From NCBI RefSeq assembly GCF_030376605.1, contig NZ_JARRAE010000022.1:1-35322 (forward strand): a stretch of 35,322 nucleotides of DNA. Direction: 5' to 3'. The stretch comes from Pseudochrobactrum sp. sp1633. GTDB lineage: Bacteria > Pseudomonadota > Alphaproteobacteria > Rhizobiales > Rhizobiaceae. A program made the position numbers and the translations under genes. The notes beneath the pieces were generated by a model that saw nothing but the letters and a program-made list of their open reading frames with translations, was not told the origin of the DNA and ran no database searches. Below, in pieces: positions 1 to 7,612 of this stretch; the first letter of the stretch is position 1; each line of letters begins with the position of its first letter.

Positions 1-418
1 CACACTTTCCACCCCTCTTTATCCCCTCACCCACCAACAAAAGCGATCAAAACAACCCAAAACGCACCGCACATATATCAAAACCCCACCACAAACCCTT
101 GTTTCGACTCACAAAAACAGAATCAAAACAGGAAACACAGAACAAAGAACCCGTGAAAAATTCATCAAAAACGGAATCAAAAGACTTCAAACCGCAAAAA
201 ACACGATTCTACGTCTGAATTTTCAGACTCACCGCACAGGATTCGCTTTACGCCACACACAGTCCTTATTGTTTGATGCAAAATGAATATTAGATAGATC
301 TGGATGCCGCTGACAGAGTCGGCATTATGAACGCGTAATCAGATTGCATTCGGTTCGTGTTGATAATGCGTGTCTGCGTTTCTCTTTAGTCGTAACAATG
401 TCCGGGATACTTTCGCAT
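1..418. other. Gene-free, G-poor leader region
   Basis: I see no credible coding region here. Roughly the first 230 bases are strikingly poor in G and rich in A and C on the plus strand, unlike the rest of the window. The stretch ends with a perfect inverted repeat at 213-228 (GTCTGAA-TT-TTCAGAC). The remaining ~190 bases before the AraC-type gene probably hold its promoter, but I cannot place -35 and -10 boxes with confidence. The element that the skewed stretch belongs to may lie mostly outside the window. Confidence 0.5.
213..228. promoter_or_regulatory. Inverted repeat upstream of the AraC-type gene
   Basis: GTCTGAATTTTCAGAC has two perfect 7-base arms around TT. It lies about 190 bases before the preferred start of the AraC-type gene. 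It could be a protein-binding site or a small hairpin; nothing in the sequence decides between them. Confidence 0.3.
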
Positions 419-1426
419 ATGTCACTCCTGCGCTCCGTATTCGATACAAATTCGCTGCCTGAAAAGAAGCGCGTTCCACTCTGGCGTGACAGTGCAACAT
501 CTGTGTGGGACATCTCAGCAATTACAGACGAGACATTCCACGCCAGTGTTGATGCATTTCATGCTGCGGATTTGATGTTTGGTACGGTTACGAGTTCCGG
601 ACAAAAGACTGAGCGTATCGGATCGCGGATCGCCGCAGACAGCCTCGATTACTATATGCTTCAATTCTATGTTCGTGGTCAGCGTAGTGCGACCACGCGC
701 GGGCAGGAACAGTTGGCCGCTGACGGAGATATGCTCGTGGTCGATATGGCTCAGCCAATCCAAACAGCCTCAACTACCTATCAGAGTTTTGACCTTGTTA
801 TGCCAAGACGCCTGTTCGATCCGCTTTTAAAGAATCCCGACACACATGGCGGACGACGCCTTGCTGCTGAATTGCCTTTGACGGCCCTGCTTCGCAGCCA
901 TGTTCTGGCGCTCTATCGTGCCGGACCACATATGACATCGGCGGATGCAATTGCCATGCAAGGACCAACATTGGCCCTGGCTGCGGCCGCCCTGAACGGA
1001 ACAATCAATGAAGAGCAGACCGTACCGCTTCGCACTGCAACCTGGCTGGCGGTGCGCCGTCACATTGAAGATAACCTGACTGACTTTACATTGAGTGCAA
1101 ATCGGGTCGCGAGGCATTTTGCTCTTTCACGCGCCACATTATATCGTGTTATGGGGCACGTGCACGGCTTTCACACTTATATACGCCAGCGACGCCTCTA
1201 CCGGTGTCGTGATGATCTCGCTAATCCGGCGCATCATCACTATACGATTAGTGAGATCGCCGCGAGCTGGGGTTTTGCAAACGCCTCCGCTTTCAGCGCA
1301 CTGTTCTCCCGAACCTTTGATATGTCTCCGCGCGATTATCGGGAACTGGCATTCAGCAAGGTTTTGGACACGTCAGACACAAGTTCAGAAATCGACTGGA
1401 GCCGGTGGCTGGCTGCTATGCGATAA
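419..1426 (+). CDS. AraC family transcriptional regulator
   Basis: This is a cytoplasmic DNA-binding regulator of about 335 residues. The C-terminal third has the double helix-turn-helix of the AraC/XylS family: a first helix pair around 'ANRVARHFALSRATLYR' and a second around 'ISEIAASWGFANASAFSALF', followed by the family ending 'FDMSPRDYRE'. The N-terminal part resembles the AraC-binding-like domain that precedes it in many such proteins (a 'VPLWRDS' opening and a strand-rich core). The frame is open back to a TTG at 344, with an ATG at 398. I prefer the ATG at 419 because the protein then starts like relatives and a weak GGGA lies upstream. No effector can be deduced, and the gene is not clearly linked to the next one. 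Confidence 0.85.
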   Translation: MSLLRSVFDTNSLPEKKRVPLWRDSATSVWDISAITDETFHASVDAFHAADLMFGTVTSSGQKTERIGSRIAADSLDYYMLQFYVRGQRSATTRGQEQLAADGDMLVVDMAQPIQTASTTYQSFDLVMPRRLFDPLLKNPDTHGGRRLAAELPLTALLRSHVLALYRAGPHMTSADAIAMQGPTLALAAAALNGTINEEQTVPLRTATWLAVRRHIEDNLTDFTLSANRVARHFALSRATLYRVMGHVHGFHTYIRQRRLYRCRDDLANPAHHHYTISEIAASWGFANASAFSALFSRTFDMSPRDYRELAFSKVLDTSDTSSEIDWSRWLAAMR

Positions 1427-1447
1427 CGAGCCGGATAAAAATCACGC

Positions 1448-1463
1448 AGCATGTGCACATGCT
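1448..1463. promoter_or_regulatory. 16-bp perfect palindrome between the AraC-type and deformylase-like genes
   Basis: AGCATGTGCACATGCT is its own reverse complement. It lies 21 bases after the AraC-type stop codon and about 110 bases before the next gene. With no loop it is a poor terminator, so a dimeric-regulator binding site is more likely. Confidence 0.3.
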
Positions 1464-1572
1464 TATTAAAGCGGTGTGTATTCGACCTGTTCATGGCGCC
1501 GGTTTTGCATTAATCAAAAAACACCATGCGAAATACCGCACTCCTTTTGCCTTCCATATATAAAGCAACACC

Positions 1573-2070
1573 ATGACCATACGCCCGCTCGTTCAATATC
1601 CCGATCAGCGCTTGCGACAAGCTGCTGAAACCGTCACCCTGTTTGACGAAACCCTGCGTGTGTTAGCGGATGATTTGCTGGATACAATGCGGGCAGCTCC
1701 GGGGATCGGCATCACGGCCTCCCATATCGGCATACCAAAACGTATCGCTGTGCTGGAACTATCTGCCGGTGAGACTGTCAAAATCTACATTAATCCTGAA
1801 ATCATCTGGACGTCTGAAAAGATGATCCGTCATCAGGAAGGCAGCGTTTCTATGCCGGGGGTCGTCGATGAGGTCGAACGTCATGCCGCTGTGCATATCC
1901 GTTATCAGGATCTGGACGGAAAAGAGCATATAGAAGAGTCTGAGGGTTTGCTTGCCGTTTGCCATCAGCATGAGATTGACCAGATGAACGGTATTTTCTG
2001 GATTCAGCGTCTCTCGCGTCTGAAACGCGATCGTTTGATCAAGCGCTATGAAAAATTGTACCGCCGGTAA
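1573..2070 (+). CDS. Peptide deformylase-like protein with degenerate active site
   Basis: The 165-residue length and overall sequence match the peptide deformylase (Def) family, which removes the formyl group from nascent proteins using a metal held by one Cys and two His. All three family motifs are recognisable but altered. Motif 1 is GIGITASH (44-51) where GxGLAAxQ is expected. Motif 2 is EGSVS (89-93), so the metal-binding Cys is Ser91. Motif 3 is HEIDQ (133-137), so the second metal-binding His is Gln137. Only His133 and Glu134 of the core remain. I infer that it does not deformylate by the normal mechanism, and it may be a ribosome-binding or other moonlighting paralogue. The reading frame is intact and ends cleanly, so it is not an obvious pseudogene. 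The ribosome-binding site is weak. Confidence 0.8.
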   Translation: MTIRPLVQYPDQRLRQAAETVTLFDETLRVLADDLLDTMRAAPGIGITASHIGIPKRIAVLELSAGETVKIYINPEIIWTSEKMIRHQEGSVSMPGVVDEVERHAAVHIRYQDLDGKEHIEESEGLLAVCHQHEIDQMNGIFWIQRLSRLKRDRLIKRYEKLYRR

Positions 2071-2101
2071 TTGCGGTGTTTGCCTTTCTTTATAATAAGA
2101 A

Positions 2102-2130
2102 CGCCTCCCGAAGATCATCTTCGGGAGGCG
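2102..2130. terminator. Bidirectional terminator hairpin
   Basis: CGCCTCCCGAAGA / TCTTCGGGAGGCG is a perfect 13-bp stem around a TCA loop, lying between two convergent genes. AT-rich tracts flank it on both sides, so it can end transcription of the deformylase-like gene and of the ABC-F gene. Confidence 0.85.
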
Positions 2131-2138
2131 TATTCATT

Positions 2139-3761
2139 TTAACTATGCAAACCCGGTGCTTCCTGACCTGTGCTTTCCACATATTCGGTATAGCCACCGC
2201 CATATTGGTGAATACCATCAGGTGTCAGTTCCAAAACACGGTTTGAAAGTGCCGACAAGAAATGTCTGTCATGCGAAACGAACAGCATTGTGCCTTCATA
2301 GGTTGAAAGCGCCTTGATCAGCATTTCTTTGGTATCAAGATCAAGGTGGTTGGTCGGTTCATCAAGCACCAGAAAATTCGGCGGGTCAAACAGCATGGCC
2401 GCCATCACCAGCCGTGCTTTTTCACCACCGGAGAGAACACGGCATTTCTTTTCAATATCATCGCCTGAAAACCCGAAACAACCGGAAAGAGCGCGTAAAG
2501 GCGCCTGCCCCGCTTTTGGAAAGCGCTGCTCCAGCCACTCAAGAATAGTGCTGTCACCATCCAGAATATCCATCGCGTGCTGCGCAAAATAGCCGAGCCG
2601 CACACTGGCACCAAGTGTGACAATGCCTTGATCCGCTTCCGTTGTGCCGGTAACGAGTTTTAGCAAGGTCGATTTACCCGCCCCGTTAACACCCATAATG
2701 CACCAGCGCTCGCGACGACGCACCATAAAGTCCAGACCATCATAAATCGTCCGGCTGCCATAGGTTTTATGCACGCCCTTCAGGTTAACAACATCTTCCC
2801 CTGAACGCGGCGGCGTTGCAAACTCGAATGCAACAGTCTGACGGCGGCGCGGTGGCTCCACGCGGTCGATCTTTTCCAGCTTTTTAACTCTGCTCTGCAC
2901 CTGCGATGCATGGGAAGCGCGAGCCTTGAAGCGTTCAATAAATTTGATCTCTTTGGCAAGCATTGCCTGCTGACGCTCAAACTGCGCCTGCTGATGCTTT
3001 TCGTTCAGCGCACGCTGACCTTCATAAAAAGCATAATCGCCGGAATAAGTTGTCAGGGAGCCGCCATCAATCTCGATAATTTTGGAAACGATACGGTTCA
3101 TGAATTCGCGGTCATGCGAAGTCATGAGCAACGCGCCGTCATAGGTTTTGAGAAACTCTTCCAGCCAGATCAGGCTTTCAAGGTCAAGATGGTTGGAAGG
3201 TTCATCAAGCAACATAACATCGGGACGCATCAGCAAAATACGGGCAAGCGCCACACGCATCTTCCAGCCGCCGGATAGTTTGCCGACATCACCGTCCATC
3301 ATTTCCTGACTGAAGCTCAACCCCGCAAGAACTTCACGCGCCCGTCCATCCAGTCCGTAGCCGTCCAGCTCTTCATAGCGCGCCTGCACTTCGCCGTAGC
3401 GCTCGATAATCGCATCCATCTCATCCAGACGGTCAGGATCGCACATCGCGGCTTCAAGTTCACGCAGTTCAGCGGCAACAACACTCACCGGACCCGCACC
3501 ATCCATCACTTCCGCAACAGCTGAGCGTCCGCCCATTTCACCAACATTCTGATCAAAATAGCCAACGGTCACACCCTTCTCAACCGTGACCTGACCTTCG
3601 TCCGGCTGATCTTCGCCGGTAACCATACGGAATAAGGTTGTCTTACCCGCACCGTTCGGCCCGACAAGGCCAATCTTTTCACCTCGGTTTAAAGCCGCAG
3701 ACGATTCAATGAAGAGAATACGATGGCTGTTGGACTTGCTGATATTGTCAATGCGGATCAT
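2139..3761 (-). CDS. ABC-F family ATPase (duplicated ATP-binding domains)
   Basis: This soluble protein of 540 residues has two ABC ATPase domains and no membrane segment, the layout of ABC-F proteins, which act on ribosomes (translation quality control or antibiotic protection). The first domain has Walker A GPNGAGKTT (34-42), signature LSGGW (162-166) and Walker B LLDEPSNHLD (184-193). The second has GVNGAGKST (358-366), LSGGEKAR (444-451) and VLDEPTNHLD (466-475). A charged helical linker of about 245-310 separates them, as expected. The frame is open back to a GTG at 3788, but that codon directly abuts AGGGAG with no spacer, so I take the ATG at 3761, which begins like relatives (MIRIDNISKS). 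The subfamily (Uup, YbiT, YheS or another) is not settled by reading alone. Confidence 0.9.
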   Translation of the reverse strand: MIRIDNISKSNSHRILFIESSAALNRGEKIGLVGPNGAGKTTLFRMVTGEDQPDEGQVTVEKGVTVGYFDQNVGEMGGRSAVAEVMDGAGPVSVVAAELRELEAAMCDPDRLDEMDAIIERYGEVQARYEELDGYGLDGRAREVLAGLSFSQEMMDGDVGKLSGGWKMRVALARILLMRPDVMLLDEPSNHLDLESLIWLEEFLKTYDGALLMTSHDREFMNRIVSKIIEIDGGSLTTYSGDYAFYEGQRALNEKHQQAQFERQQAMLAKEIKFIERFKARASHASQVQSRVKKLEKIDRVEPPRRRQTVAFEFATPPRSGEDVVNLKGVHKTYGSRTIYDGLDFMVRRRERWCIMGVNGAGKSTLLKLVTGTTEADQGIVTLGASVRLGYFAQHAMDILDGDSTILEWLEQRFPKAGQAPLRALSGCFGFSGDDIEKKCRVLSGGEKARLVMAAMLFDPPNFLVLDEPTNHLDLDTKEMLIKALSTYEGTMLFVSHDRHFLSALSNRVLELTPDGIHQYGGGYTEYVESTGQEAPGLHS

Positions 3762-3765
3762 GAGT

Positions 3766-3794
3766 AGGGAGGCCTTTTGATTTTGCACCTCCCT
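3766..3794 (-). promoter_or_regulatory. Leader hairpin sequestering a Shine-Dalgarno-like sequence
   Basis: On the minus strand AGGGAGG (3794-3788) can pair perfectly with CCTCCCT (3772-3766) across a 15-base loop. It ends four bases before the ATG at 3761. The only strong purine-rich ribosome-binding sequence of this gene is the one locked in the stem. Confidence 0.35.
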
Positions 3795-3935
3795 ATGCCA
3801 CGCCTTAGGCTCACTGTCACGTCATGCCTGCAGAGTTGTGCCAATCTGTATTTTTTACGGACAAACTATCTGTGCTGTGACCACAGACACCGGGAAACAA
3901 TTTGCCGCATGATCTGATGCATCACGCAAACATGA

Positions 3936-3962
3936 CTTGAAAAATCAAGATTATGCTATACT
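3936..3962 (+). promoter_or_regulatory. Putative promoter and overlapping inverted repeat for the sulfonate-type operon
   Basis: A TATACT at 3957-3962 is a good -10 box, about 40 bases before the permease start. The expected -35 area coincides with an inverted repeat CTTGA-AAAA-TCAAG (3936-3949), so a repressor or activator bound there would affect the promoter. The -35 match itself is imperfect. Confidence 0.35.
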
Positions 3963-4004
3963 CAATCGCAAAACTGCTAATAGCCTGCAATGTATTGAGT
4001 CAGA

Positions 4005-4778
4005 ATGATTACCCGCCGATATTTTACCACCATTTCTGTGTTTGCCGGTTTGCTCGGGCTTTGGTGGATAGCAAGCACTTTCGGCTGGGTTAACCGGTTT
4101 TTGCTTCCGCCTCCAGCAAAAGTAGCCAATACATTTTGGGAATTATTGCAATCCGGTGAGCTTGCCCGCCACACGCTCATCAGTATGCAGCGCGTCGGGC
4201 TTGGCTATATTATAGCTGTCATGCTCGCCGTTTTACTGGCGGCACTCTTCTCCATCAGCAAGCCGGTCCGCAATATTCTCGATCCGTTGCTGGAATTCAT
4301 GCGGCAAATTCCGCCGCTGGCGCTTATGCCGCTTCTCATGCTCTGGCTGGGTATCGGAGAAACGCAGAAAGTCGGCATCATTATTCTTGCGTGTTTTTTC
4401 CCGATTTTTCTCGGCGTGCGTGGCGGTATTGCCCATGTGGATCAAAAACTGGTTGAGGTGGGAAAAGTCTGCGGTCTGAGCAAAACTGAAATCATGCGGC
4501 GTATTATTCTGCCCTCTTCACTTCCGGCCATTGTTATCGGGTTGCGCATCGGTCTTGGCTATAGCTGGCGAGCACTGGTTGGCGCAGAACTCATCGCCTC
4601 ATCGGCAGGGCTTGGCTATCTCATCGTTGACGCAGAAAACCTTGCACGCACAGACATTGTGCTGGTCGGTATTTTAGTGATCGGCATCACCGGCCTGATC
4701 GCCGATCAGGTTTTGAAGCGCGTCATCAGTCACTTCGCCCCCTGGCTTTCAACAGATCTGGAGACGGCCCGTGCTTGA
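4005..4778 (+). CDS. ABC transporter permease, SsuC/TauC type
   Basis: This inner-membrane permease of 257 residues belongs to the sulfonate/nitrate/taurine uptake family. It begins with a membrane helix (about residues 10-25) and has the family's 'LLPPPAKV' segment at about 33-40. It carries the cytoplasmic coupling (EAA-like) loop around 'EVGKVCGLSKTEIMRRIILPSSLPAI', which docks on the ATPase. Several further hydrophobic helices follow. Its last codons overlap the ATPase gene by eight bases, which indicates translational coupling. It works with the ATPase and binding protein that follow; the substrate is not readable from the permease. Confidence 0.9.
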   Translation: MITRRYFTTISVFAGLLGLWWIASTFGWVNRFLLPPPAKVANTFWELLQSGELARHTLISMQRVGLGYIIAVMLAVLLAALFSISKPVRNILDPLLEFMRQIPPLALMPLLMLWLGIGETQKVGIIILACFFPIFLGVRGGIAHVDQKLVEVGKVCGLSKTEIMRRIILPSSLPAIVIGLRIGLGYSWRALVGAELIASSAGLGYLIVDAENLARTDIVLVGILVIGITGLIADQVLKRVISHFAPWLSTDLETARA

Positions 4779-5520
4779 GCTTCAAAATATCGGGCGGCAC
4801 TATCAGGTTGCTGAAAAACATGTCTCGGCTCTGAGCGGGATCACTGTAACCTTAGCCAAGGGAAGCTTCACGACAGTTGTCGGTCGCAGCGGCTGTGGAA
4901 AAACGACACTGCTGCGCATTCTTGCCGGTCTGACAGAGCCGACTGAAGGCACATTGACCCACAAGGGCACAGCAAAGCTGACCGTGGGCGTGGTGTTTCA
5001 GGATGCCCGTCTGATGCCCTGGCTGTCAGTGATTGATAATGTTGCCTTTGGTCTTAAAGGCCGCCTGCCACAAGATGTCATCATGCAGCGTTGCGTTGCC
5101 GTTCTGGAATTAGTGAACCTGACTGCCTTTCGCAGTGCTATGCCCGCCCAGCTGTCCGGCGGCATGGCACAACGCGTTGCTATTGCCCGCGCCTTAGTGA
5201 TGGAACCTGATCTGCTGCTGCTCGACGAACCCTTTGCGGCACTGGACGCCTTTACCCGCCGCTCCATGCAAAATGAACTGGTCGGCATCTGGCAGAAACG
5301 CAAACCGACAATCGTTTTCGTAACGCATGATGTTGAAGAGGCTGTGTTGCTTGGACAAACCGTTCTGGAGCTGGATCAGGGCACATTGGCCGGTACTGCA
5401 ATGATTGATCTGCCCTATCCGCGCGATCCCACAGATTCCCGTATTTCCCTGCACCGGCGCACGATTTTGCAGCGGCTTTTAACGCCGCAAGACGCCGTGC
5501 CGAACCATAACACCAATTGA
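4771..5520 (+). CDS. ABC transporter ATP-binding protein, SsuB/TauB type
   Basis: This 249-residue cytoplasmic ATPase powers the adjacent permease. Visible motifs are Walker A GRSGCGKTT (near residue 40), a Q-loop (VVFQDARLMPW), signature LSGGMAQR, Walker B LLLLDEPFAALD and the switch His in VTHDVEEA. It starts with GTG at 4771, with GGAG seven bases upstream, inside the end of the permease gene. The 'DARLMPW' and 'EPFAALDAFTR' stretches are characteristic of the sulfonate/nitrate/taurine subfamily. Confidence 0.92.
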   Translation: MLELQNIGRHYQVAEKHVSALSGITVTLAKGSFTTVVGRSGCGKTTLLRILAGLTEPTEGTLTHKGTAKLTVGVVFQDARLMPWLSVIDNVAFGLKGRLPQDVIMQRCVAVLELVNLTAFRSAMPAQLSGGMAQRVAIARALVMEPDLLLLDEPFAALDAFTRRSMQNELVGIWQKRKPTIVFVTHDVEEAVLLGQTVLELDQGTLAGTAMIDLPYPRDPTDSRISLHRRTILQRLLTPQDAVPNHNTN

Positions 5521-5542
5521 TAATGTAATCTGGAGCCTCCCG

Positions 5543-6511
5543 ATGAAATACCTGTCCTCTTTTGCGCTTACCGCTGCAATGATCCTGCCATTTGCAATCC
5601 AGCCTGCACTGGCAACCGAAAAGCCAGACACCGTGCGTATTACTTATGTCTCCGCACCGTTCAACGTGCCGTCCATCATCATGCGTGAAAAAGGCTATCT
5701 GGATGAGGCGTTTGCCGCGCACAATATTAAAGTTGAAAGCCCGGTTATAACCTCCGGTGCGCAGCAGACGCAGGCTATCGCTGCCGGTGAAATTGATATT
5801 GCCAGTGTTCTTGGCGGGACATCCGCCATTCTGGCAAAAGCCAATGGAATTGATCTTAAAATCGTCGCGGCTTATGCCCGCTCACCTAAAGCTTATTTTC
5901 TGATGACGCAGGCATCAGGCCCTGCAACCCTCGCAGATCTGAAAGGCAAGAAAATTGCAGGTCCAAAAGGCACTGTATTGAACCAGCTGCTGGTATCGGC
6001 GCTTGCCTCACAAAATCTGACGCTGAGTGACGTGGAATATATCAACATGGATCTGAGTGCCGCCCGTGCAGCCCTGCTCTCGGGTCAGGTTGATGTTGCT
6101 ACCCTTGCAGGCAACGGCGTTGTGCAGGTTGAGCAGGCCGGTGGCAAAGCCCTCACAAACGGCGAAGGCTTTATCAAGCCAACCACTGTGATTGCTGTGC
6201 GCGGTGCATTTCTTGAAGAGCATCCTGATCTCGTGAAAGCCTATTTTGCAGCGCATTATAAAGCGCTCGATTTCATGAGCCAGCATCCGGAAGAAGCAAT
6301 GGAAATTGCATCAAAAGAGCAGAAGATCTCAATCGAAGATGCAAAAAAGCAAATGCCGCTTTATGACTTCACCCCTGTTATGACAGAAAATGACGTTGCA
6401 AATCTGACCGCTGATCAGGCCTTCATGATTGAAGCAGGTATGCTGCAGAAAGACAGTGCCATCGACATTAAAGCCGGTCTGGTTGCACCATCCGCCTTCT
6501 CAAAAAACTAA
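5543..6511 (+). CDS. Sulfonate/nitrate-type periplasmic substrate-binding protein
   Basis: The protein has 322 residues with a clear signal peptide (MKYLSSFALTAAMILPFAIQ, cleaved near 'ALA-TEK' at about residue 25). The mature part has the NMT1/SsuA-like two-lobe fold pattern: 'VRITYVSAPFNVPSIIMREKGYLDEAF', then 'ITSGAQQTQAIAAGEIDIASV' and 'DLKGKKIAGPKGT'. It captures the substrate in the periplasm and delivers it to the permease. A good ribosome-binding site (CTGGAG) precedes the ATG, 22 bases after the ATPase stop. Members of this family bind aliphatic sulfonates, taurine, nitrate or pyrimidine precursors, so the ligand remains open. Confidence 0.9.
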   Translation: MKYLSSFALTAAMILPFAIQPALATEKPDTVRITYVSAPFNVPSIIMREKGYLDEAFAAHNIKVESPVITSGAQQTQAIAAGEIDIASVLGGTSAILAKANGIDLKIVAAYARSPKAYFLMTQASGPATLADLKGKKIAGPKGTVLNQLLVSALASQNLTLSDVEYINMDLSAARAALLSGQVDVATLAGNGVVQVEQAGGKALTNGEGFIKPTTVIAVRGAFLEEHPDLVKAYFAAHYKALDFMSQHPEEAMEIASKEQKISIEDAKKQMPLYDFTPVMTENDVANLTADQAFMIEAGMLQKDSAIDIKAGLVAPSAFSKN

Positions 6512-6530
6512 TCTGACAGGAAAAGACGTT

Positions 6531-7547
6531 ATGAAGCTCTCGATCCTTGATCCGGTGCAAATCCCGAATGGCAAAACCTCGGCGGAAGCAGTTCAGGGAT
6601 CGCTCGCTCTGGCTCAACGCGCTGAAGAACTCGGTTATCACCGCTATTGGCTTGTTGAGCATCATAATGTTCCCTATGAGGTTAATCCCGCGCCTGAGGT
6701 GCTTGCTGCGGCACTTGGCTGTGCAACAAAAACAATCCGTATCGGCGTTGGCGGTGTACTGCTCAATCATTACAGCCCCTACAAAGCTGCCGAAGCCTTG
6801 CATACACTGAACGCCCTGTTTCCGGGGCGTATTGATGTGGGTATTGGCCGTGCCACCGCAGGTATTGAGGCCGATACCGCACTCAGGCGTCTGCGGGACA
6901 CGGAAATTCCCGATGATCATGCGCAGCAGACAGAGGAATTTGCCGGATGGCTCGGCAATGACCTGCCTGAAAACTCGCCGTTTCATCAGATAAAGATTAT
7001 GCCGGATCAGCCTGCCCGTGTGCTGCCTTGGGTATTGGCAGCAACCGAAGCCAGCGCCAAACGCGCAGCAATTCTTGGCTTGCCGCTGGCATGCAGTGCC
7101 TTTCACCAACCTGAAAATGCACCGCTGGCAATGAAAGCCTATTATGAGCATTTCCAGCCATCGCGGTTTGCTGCGGGTGTTCAAAAACCTGAAACACTGC
7201 TCGCAGTTCGTCTGATTGTTGCTCCGACGCAGGAAGAAGCTGAACGTCTGGCAATGCCGATGCGGGCAGCTTTTAAATTACGCCGCAAAGATAATATCAT
7301 GCTGGACCATCTCCCCACACCGGACGAAGCAATTGCAATGATGGGTGGCGTATTGCCTGCGGAAGACACGGACTGGCCGGCTTACGTGATTGGCACGCCT
7401 GAGCGGGTTAAATCTGTTCTGGAGCGCATGATGCGGGAAACGCAAGCAACAGAAATTATGGTGCAGGATGTGCTGCATGATGCGCAATTGCGTATCCGTC
7501 ATTATGAATTACTGGCCAAAACATTCGATTTATCCGGTCAGGCTTAA
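6531..7547 (+). CDS. Luciferase-like flavin-dependent monooxygenase (MsnO8-type LLM)
   Basis: The protein has 338 residues and belongs to the bacterial-luciferase-like (LLM) superfamily, which uses reduced FMN and oxygen. The opening 'LSILDPVQIPNGKTSAEAVQ', the segment 'LGYHRYWLVEHHNV' and 'LNALFPGRIDVGIGRA' are typical of the MsnO8/'luciferase family group 1' branch. The frame extends upstream to 6429, inside the binding-protein gene, but the ATG at 6531 has a good site (AGGAAAAG) and matches relatives. It is the last gene of the transporter operon, so it probably oxidises the imported compound or a derivative, for example C-S bond cleavage of a sulfonate. The exact substrate is inference. 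Confidence 0.88.
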   Translation: MKLSILDPVQIPNGKTSAEAVQGSLALAQRAEELGYHRYWLVEHHNVPYEVNPAPEVLAAALGCATKTIRIGVGGVLLNHYSPYKAAEALHTLNALFPGRIDVGIGRATAGIEADTALRRLRDTEIPDDHAQQTEEFAGWLGNDLPENSPFHQIKIMPDQPARVLPWVLAATEASAKRAAILGLPLACSAFHQPENAPLAMKAYYEHFQPSRFAAGVQKPETLLAVRLIVAPTQEEAERLAMPMRAAFKLRRKDNIMLDHLPTPDEAIAMMGGVLPAEDTDWPAYVIGTPERVKSVLERMMRETQATEIMVQDVLHDAQLRIRHYELLAKTFDLSGQA

Positions 7548-7554
7548 ACAAAAA

Positions 7555-7584
7555 CCGCCGGTTTCCTGTTCAGAAAACCGGCGG
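7555..7584. terminator. Bidirectional terminator hairpin
   Basis: CCGCCGGTTT / AAACCGGCGG is a perfect 10-bp stem around a 10-base loop. It is followed by CTTCTTTT on the plus strand and by a T-rich tract on the minus strand. It sits between the convergent monooxygenase and autotransporter genes. Confidence 0.88.
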
Positions 7585-7612
7585 CTTCTTTTGCGATATG
7601 TTTAGCAGAAGA

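Noticed and set aside
6468-7184. 238-codon open frame opposite the luciferase-like gene
   Set aside because: Antisense shadow, low-complexity composition, no ribosome-binding site of note.
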